DNA of 64,000 bases. It comes from Panagrolaimus kolymaensis (taxonomy: Eukaryota; Nematoda; Chromadorea; Rhabditida; Panagrolaimidae). Made by a program: the position numbers and the translations under genes. The stretch is taken from assembly GCA_028622995.1 (NCBI GenBank), contig JAJQJQ010000019.1, forward strand, positions 186,001 through 250,000. The letters are read 5' to 3'. The notes under the pieces are model-generated. The model saw nothing but the letters and a program-made list of their open reading frames with translations, was not told where the DNA came from and made no database searches. Shown here in pieces: positions 57,685-64,000 of the stretch. Each line of letters starts with the position of its first letter. The first letter of the stretch is position 1.

Positions 57685-60600
57685 TTACTGTCTTTCTTCA
57701 GATTTTTTTGGTGTTACTGTAGTTGTTGTTGTTGTTTGAGTTTTGGGTGCTGCTTTGGTTGTTGTTTCTTTTGGTGTAGTTTCTTCTTCATTATTTTCAA
57801 TTGCATCATTCATTTTAAGAGTTCTTGCAACTCTATGACGTTTCCGTAAACAACAAATACCTTGCATGCATTGAGTATATCCACTTCCACATGCGCATGT
57901 ATTTTGTTGAGGACAAAGGGTAATTGCAGCAGGTTGAGCATATGTTACATATTGTTGGGTACAACCTGGATTACAACTAGGTTGACATTGTGGTACACAT
58001 TGTGATACAGAAGCGGGCTGCAAAAAAAAATATTTTTGATTAATTAACTGAGTGAGTCATTTTAGTTTTGAAAATTTTAGGTTCAGCCGCGACAAAGTGG
58101 AAATATTAAATTTTGTTCTCCGCGCAAAAAAAGTGTAGAAGAACTTACAGCACATGATTGTCCACAACCATTATTATTATTATTAGAATTTTGTCGTCTT
58201 TGAATTGTGATAACTTGTTGACCGCATGATTGTTCACAACTATTTTGGCATGATTGATAACATTGGGCATTGGAATTACAACTGGATTGGCAAGCCTTAA
58301 AAATATTTTAATTATTACTTATTTTAATTAATTTATTTAAAAACTGTGTAGGCGGTCTATTAGGATTAAATTCTTACGGGTTGACAAGCTTGTACACAAA
58401 TTTGTTGTTGTTGAGCACATTGAGGAGTGCAGGACTAAAAAAAATTTATAATTTATTTAACTGTGATCCCTTTCTGATTTTGGAGGTTAAAACTCACTGG
58501 TTGACAAGCACTAGGGCAATTATTATTTGAATTTTGTTTAACCACAACGACTTGCTAAAAATAATAATAATTTTTTTGATTAAATACTTTTAAAACTGGA
58601 TAAACGATAGATTACTTGTTGAGCTTGATTCATGCATGAACTTTCACAACTTGGTTGACAAAGTTTTACACATTGAGTATTTCCTTGACAACTCGTAGCA
58701 CATGAAGGTTCACAAGCTGCTGTACAAATTGAACTTTGTTGCATACATTGTGGAGTGCAAGCCTATAATTAAAATTTATTTTAATTAAAACTGTGAAGGC
58801 TCGTAAGTTGTTGGGCAAAAAAAATCAAAAAAATAATTAAAACTGGAAAAAGTCCCAAAAAATGGAGGGAAAATTAAAAACTGCTAAAAGTCGTTTTTTG
58901 GCAGAAGAAAAAACTTACAGGTTGACAAACATTGGGGCAATTATTGTTATTATTATTGGTTGGAGATTGAACAACCATAACTGGTTGAGATTGTTGCAAG
59001 CAAGAAGATTCACAACTGTTTTGACATGATTGTGAACAAGATGGATTATTGCTGCACGTACTTTGACACGATGGTTTACAAGCTTCTTGACAAACTTGTT
59101 GTTGTTGGGTGCATGAAGGGGTGCAGGCCTATAAAGGAATACAAAAAATCATAAAACTGAGCCATAATACAAATTGGAGCAAACTTACAGGTTGACAAGC
59201 AGCGGCGCAGTTATTATTGTTATTATTGCTAGTAACAATCTAAAAAATTTTGTATTAATTAAAAACTGTGTTCAGGCGCAATTACTTGTTGTTGTTGAAC
59301 ACAAGAATTATCACACATTGGTTGACATGCTGAGACACAAGCTTGCTTGATGCATGAATCTTGACATGGTGGCATACATTGTTGTGCACATTGTTTTTGG
59401 GGATTTACAACAACAATTTGGTTCTGAAATTCATATATTCATATTTAAACTGTCTTAGCGCCCTTTTCAGTATTTTCCTAATTTTTTTAAACTGTGGATC
59501 ATTTAACAATAATGGAAAAAGAAAAAATTTTTATTAGTTAATATGGCTTTGGAAAAAAAATTTAAACTGTATTCTCTTTTATCGTAGTTTTATTTTAACT
59601 GAGTGCACGTTTTTTTCATTGGTAGCCATTTGTTTATGGCTCGAAAAAAAAATAAACTGAAGATCGTTTTACAATATCAAGATTTTTGAAGTCTAAATTT
59701 TTTTTAACTGTCAGAGCTTTTTTGAGTGTACCTTTTTTGGCTCTATGAAATTAAACTGAATGCTATTTTTTTTGAATGTGTTCTTTAAATTTTTAACTGT
59801 TGATCAGGATAACAATTCTTTTTTATTAAAAAAAGTAAACAGAAATAATTTTTTTCGTGTCTATTTTTTGCTTTTAAGTTTAAAATTTTTAACTGTGATT
59901 TTTTTTCTTTAGTTGATTACCTTTTTTGATTCTAAAAAATTAAACTGTGCAACGTTTTGTTTATGTTCCCTAATTTTATTAAACTGACCATGCAAACTTT
60001 AATGGGTTGCCTACCTTTTGTTGTTGAACACATTGAGGAGTGCAAGATGGCATACAAGCTGGTGCACAATTAGGTTGTTGTTGGGGAACAATCATAACTT
60101 GTTGTTGATTGTTGTTATTATTATTACAACCATTCGATGAAGATTGTTGTTGACAATTATTATTATTATTTTGTGGAATCAAAACTAAAGGTTGTTGTTG
60201 CTGTAAATTTTGTTGTTGTTGAACGCATTGATTGCTGCATTGTGGCATGCATGCTGGAGTGCAAGTTGGAGTTTGTCGAACAGGTTTTTGGCAAATATTG
60301 CATGTGACCTATAAAATTTTTTTTTGGGTTTTTTTAAACTGGGATGTCTTATTTGTGGCGGATTAATTACTTACTTGATAAGTTAAAGCTCCACATCCAC
60401 AACTGGTATATTGTTGTTGAAGGGCTGGACAATTGCATCCTGAGGCAGCTGGGGCACAACCACATTGAGATTGTTGAATTCCAGCACAATCGCATTGTTG
60501 AACCTTAAATTTTTTTAAAAACTGGTTTGATTTTTTAAAACGAAAATCTTTCAATAATTTTAGTAAAATTTAAACATTTTATAACTGTTACAAGACTTTT

Positions 60601-63600
60601 TATATTTTGGATTTATTTATAAAAACTGAATTTAATTTTTTTAAAGGTAAAATACCTTAAAAAGGTATGCTAAAATTTAATTTCTAAAACTGCAGAGAAA
60701 TATTTCTGGATTATTATTCAAAACTGAGATGGCATAATTTTATAAAAGAAAAACCTTAAAAAATGTATCAAAAAATTAAGCGTTCTTTAAAATCGGCATT
60801 CTTTTTTTTATGCTGGTATTTTCGAAACTGCCTAAAAAGGAGAAAAGCGGACAAAAACCATAGATGAAAAATTATAATAAATTTAGAAATTTTTTAAAAC
60901 TGTTTGATTTATTTTTTACCAAAACTCTAACAAAATTGCAGCGGCATTAAAATTTATGTATTTTTAAAAACTGTTGGTTTCATTACTATCTTTGATTGTC
61001 AAAACTGTAAATATTTCTTTACTAATGAGATGATTTTTAAAAAGTTCACTATAATTTAAATTTTTTTATTTAAAACTGTTTGGGTTCTTTATTTTTTTTG
61101 TTTATTATTTTTTCAAAACTGGATGCCCTTTTTTTTCGTAGGCGAAAGAAAAAAAACTTACTTGGTTTTGTAATGCTTGACAATTGCATTGACTATTAGG
61201 TTGTTGTTGCTGTTGTTGGGGTTGTTGTTGGACTTGGATTTGAACGGGTTGAGGACAACATGATGTTTGAGCTTGATAACAGCATTGTCGTTTAGCTCGA
61301 ATTAAAACTTTACTGGAATTTGAAGCAGCAACTTCATCAGGCTAAAAACAAATAAATAATTTTTTATAAACTGTCAACGATTTTGCCTGGCTTTTTATTA
61401 TTTTTAAAATTAAATATATTTTTATAACTGACTTCTAGGTATATATTAGGTAATAAAAACTCTTTTGTTTGTTAAATAAAGATAAATTTAAAACTGCAGA
61501 AATCAATTTTTTTATCATTTTAGACTCCGTAAATTAAAATTACCTTTGTTTTGAAATTTTATTTTTACAATACTTGGATTTAAAATTTATTTTGTTTTAT
61601 TAAACTGGAAGTTGTTAAGGACGCTCTATTTAAAAATTTTCATATGCTTACGCCGCTGTACGATAGCTATTAAAACTGCTTTCGGAAAATATACTCGTTT
61701 TTTTAATTCTTAAATTTGCCACAACACCCAAAACCCAATTATTTAAGTTGATTGGCAATTATTTTTTTAACTGTCTTATCACTTATTTCGTGGGGACTCA
61801 AAAATATTAAGAGGACTCAAAACTGATAATAGTTTAGCACTTACTATTTATAATTTTTATAGTCACAAAATTTAACTGTCTTTCCGTTATTTTTTTTACT
61901 TCTGAACTAAATTTAAAATTCATTTTTAAAACTGATAACCATTTTAATATTTTTTACTAACTTTTTTAGATCTATGGTAGCTAATTAAACTGAGTTCATA
62001 AACGAACATTTTTTTTTAAAACTGTTTTTAGCTTTTTCTTTGGCTTTTACTTTGTTGCATCATCCTTCCCCTTCAAAATCCATGAACCTTTATATTTTTT
62101 TGTTCATCTTTTTTCATGCTTGTAAACTTTCAAGCACATGCAATTGACTTTTTTTTAGTCTTTTCTTCTTTTTTTATTCTTTTTTTGTGTGCATTGCAAC
62201 CTCCCCTCTTTCTTTTTTTTATTATGAGTAAGTCCTTTTTTAAAGTGCTACTCTTGACGACGGTTTATTTTCTTTTTGGTTGGTCAAAAAAAGAATGAAT
62301 TTTTTTGTTTTCTTGAGTTTGCATACTAGAGCAGCACAAACAAATAATAAAAAAAAGCGTGGGAATCATTGGTCAAGAAAGACAAAAAAAAATAAAAAAG
62401 CGAACTATTTTCTGCGCGATGGAGTTTCTTCTTCATAAATAAAAAAAATTCTTTAAAAAAAAGCTTATCCTCCAACAATTGTTTTCTTTTTGATGAAATA
62501 TATTTTTTTTTTGAAAGTAAGTATTTGCGAAAACAATGAATAAAAAAAATTTTGTGCAAAAAATAAATCAAAATCAGCTTTGACAATCGTTGTTTTGTTG
62601 TTATTGAAAATTTAAGAGAAAAAAAACCAAATGTAAGCTCGCCAAAAAAAGAATTTTTTTTCTCTCTCTCTCTTCTATATTTTTTGTTTTTTTGACGTTT
62701 TTTTTATTTAGAAGAATGTATCCAAAAAAAGACTGCATTGCGCGCAAAGCTGTCAAAAAAAAGGGATGATGCTAAATCCACGAAAAAATAAATCTCGTGG
62801 TTTCAAGGAATGTAAATAAAACTGAAACGCATCCATGTTTATGGGTGGATTCTTCCTAACTTTTCCCACAGAAACATATTTTAGGAAATAGTATTTAACT
62901 GAGTTTTTAAAAAAAGAGAGTCATAACCTCTTAAAAAATTAAACTGTTACTTCTTTAATTTATGCATGTTTTATAATTTTATGTTTTTGAAGCTCCTGAA
63001 GAAGAAAAAAAACAAATAAAAATTTTAACTGTGGTCCAATTTTGGCTTTTGGCATATTTAAGAAAATACATTCCCATGCAAATTGTTGAAATGAAAGAGA
63101 AAACAAAAAACTGTCCACCACCGTGTTATTTATATTATTAAAACTGAATAGTATTGTGAGGCTTTGATAATTTAGCTTCGCACTAATTATTTAAATTAAA
63201 CTGATCATGGGCTTATTTTTAGGGCTTTAAATTTTTTTAAAGTAACTTAGTATAAATAATTTTAAAAAGTTATTATTAATAAACTGTATTTACAGCAAGC
63301 TCACCAAAGATTAAAATCTATTAAAAAATAATTTTCTTTATTTTTTTTTTAAAAAAGAAACTAATAATTTGTTTTATAAATTAAAAATGATATCATCAAA
63401 ATTTAAAATTAATTTTCAAAAAACTGGAGGGAGATAAGATACGGTGGCTCCATTATAAGGAATATTAAAAAAATTTAAAAAACTGTGCATTTTTTATGTT
63501 TTTTCTAAATAAAAAATTTATTTACCTTTTCTTCAATGATTTTTGTTGTTTTTTCTAAAGGTTTTATCGTCGTTGTAGTGGCTGATTCTTTAGCAGCAAA

Positions 63601-63666
63601 AGTAGTTCCAATAAAAAATAACACTGCTCCCAACAAAATTAAACTATTTAGCAGCCTTGGTTGCAT
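57685..63666 (-). CDS. ABU/PQN-like secreted Cys- and Gln/Asn-rich protein, 12 exons
   Basis: Exons 63526-63666, 61162-61341, 60375-60503, 60015-60308, 59286-59423, 59189-59239, 58919-59128, 58616-58762, 58498-58554, 58378-58434, 58149-58295 and 57685-58017 join to 627 residues. Every exon is a multiple of three and every intron is phase 0. A signal peptide (1-~25, ending TTFAA) precedes a Thr-rich stretch and a KR-type cleavage site (RAKRQCC). The body is repeated C-x3-C blocks (ACTPQC, SCENSC, CQPSCNPGC types) alternating with poly-Gln and poly-Asn tracts; the C-terminus is basic then Thr/Lys-rich. This matches the abu/pqn group of C. elegans, prion-like structural proteins of the pharyngeal cuticle. 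Intron 1 is 2.2 kb and three others are ~360-660 bp, all carrying the motif. Similar exons (e.g. 58378-58434, 58498-58554) suggest internal exon duplication. Confidence 0.85.
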
Positions 63667-64000
63667 ATTTTTTTAAAAAGTAAAAATAAATTAATAAATC
63701 TGATAATTGTTTGTAAAAAGTTCTAAAAAATTTTTTTAAATCGCTTCGTTCTTTCTTTTTCTTTTTCTTTTTTTGGTTCAACGAAATTTGGAACACTGCA
63801 ACAAATGGCTGATGTCGATTTAATTCAACACGAATATATTGGAGGATATCCAAGCCTATAATGAAGAAATAATTTAAAAATTTAATAAAAACTGAGTTCT
63901 TTTAAGTTCATTAATATCGCGATTATCTGTACAAGAGAAATTCACAAGTTGGGAAGGGCAAAAAATAAAAAATAAAAATATAAAATAAAACTGTTATAAA
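63667..64000. other. 5' flank of the ABU/PQN-like gene
   Basis: AT-rich, with a (CTTTTT) tract near 63755 and AAACTG motifs at 63889 and 63990. No gene seen. Confidence 0.5.

Larger units (their letters stand above)
57610..64000 (-). repeat. Dense oriented AAACTG motif array, domain 4
   Basis: AAACTG on the plus strand (CAGTTT on the gene's sense strand) occurs at least once in most introns of the ABU/PQN-like gene, including introns under 100 bp, and repeatedly in the long ones (e.g. 58341, 58594, 58788, 58842, 59265, 59456, 59571, 60339, 60902, 61131, 61493, 62025, 62942, 63283). It continues to the window end (63990). The opposite orientation is nearly absent. Confidence 0.85.

Noticed and set aside
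29560..64000. AAACTG/CAGTTT motif as the C. elegans type I piRNA (Ruby) motif
   Set aside because: The core here is CAGTTT, not CTGTTTCA, and I could not see a fixed ~40-nt distance to a YRNT-like start. Kept only as one possible analogy.
1..64000. CRISPR array or prokaryotic operon features
   Set aside because: Intron-rich eukaryotic genes throughout; the spaced motif is too short and irregular to be a CRISPR array.
29560..64000. Motif as a decoy or recursive 3' splice site (CAG|TTT)
   Set aside because: Copies lack the TTTT run that precedes nematode acceptors, they occur antisense in the ShKT intron, and they continue into intergenic DNA.

Overview
The window is a piece of a very AT-rich nematode nuclear genome. 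Evidence: multi-exon genes with ~45-60 nt introns and TTTTCAG/TTTTTAG acceptors, ATG codons preceded by candidate trans-splice acceptors, and nematode-type families (CPG4-like secreted proteins, ShKT proteins, an ABU/PQN-like Cys/Gln-rich protein). The base composition and long A/T runs recall plant-parasitic (tylenchid) worms, but that assignment is a guess.

Layout. 0.6-4.2 kb: two tandem ARP2 (Arp2/3 complex actin-related protein 2) genes on the minus strand with identical exon lengths. The left copy has canonical motifs but its last two exons are not in the window; the right copy is complete but diverged in the nucleotide-binding loops. 4.5-5.0 kb: a small membrane protein. 5.3-7.6 kb and 19.6-21.9 kb: an inverted pair of DBR1 (lariat debranching enzyme) genes. 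The first has a 213-bp hAT-type MITE in its 5' leader, the second a nonsense codon in its C-terminal half, and each preserves the state the other has lost. 7.65-8.48 kb: a second hAT-like element. 8.6-9.0 kb: a duplicated CPG4-like fragment. 9.4-11.7 kb: a broken SRPK-like kinase. 12.2-13.2 kb: a membrane protein. 13.56-14.9 kb: an unclassified repeat. 15-16.6 and 22.1-23.1 kb: two intronless CPG4-like secreted proteins. 25.6-28.5 kb: a mitochondrial-type ABCB half transporter. 28.5-42.75 kb: no genes, but two further hAT-like elements and a fold-back element. 42.75-50.8 kb: a basonuclin-type zinc-finger gene with three long introns. 53.5-56.0 kb: a two-domain ShKT secreted protein. 57.7-63.7 kb: a 12-exon ABU/PQN-like gene whose introns are all phase 0.

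The most unusual signal is not a gene. Long noncoding stretches (intergenic DNA and long introns) carry a short motif, AAACTG on one strand (CAGTTT on the other), every ~40-150 bp, about ten times the rate expected from composition. Copies are almost all in one orientation over 12-14 kb domains. Orientation flips at ~42.0-42.5 kb and ~56.6-57.6 kb and does not follow gene direction. Each copy has an A/T-rich stretch on its AAA side and a different, less AT-biased ~20-30 nt on its CTG side. Transposons inside the arrays lack it. Its function is unknown; a motif-led small-RNA locus array, a germline or holocentric chromatin signal, or a replication-polarised mark are testable options.
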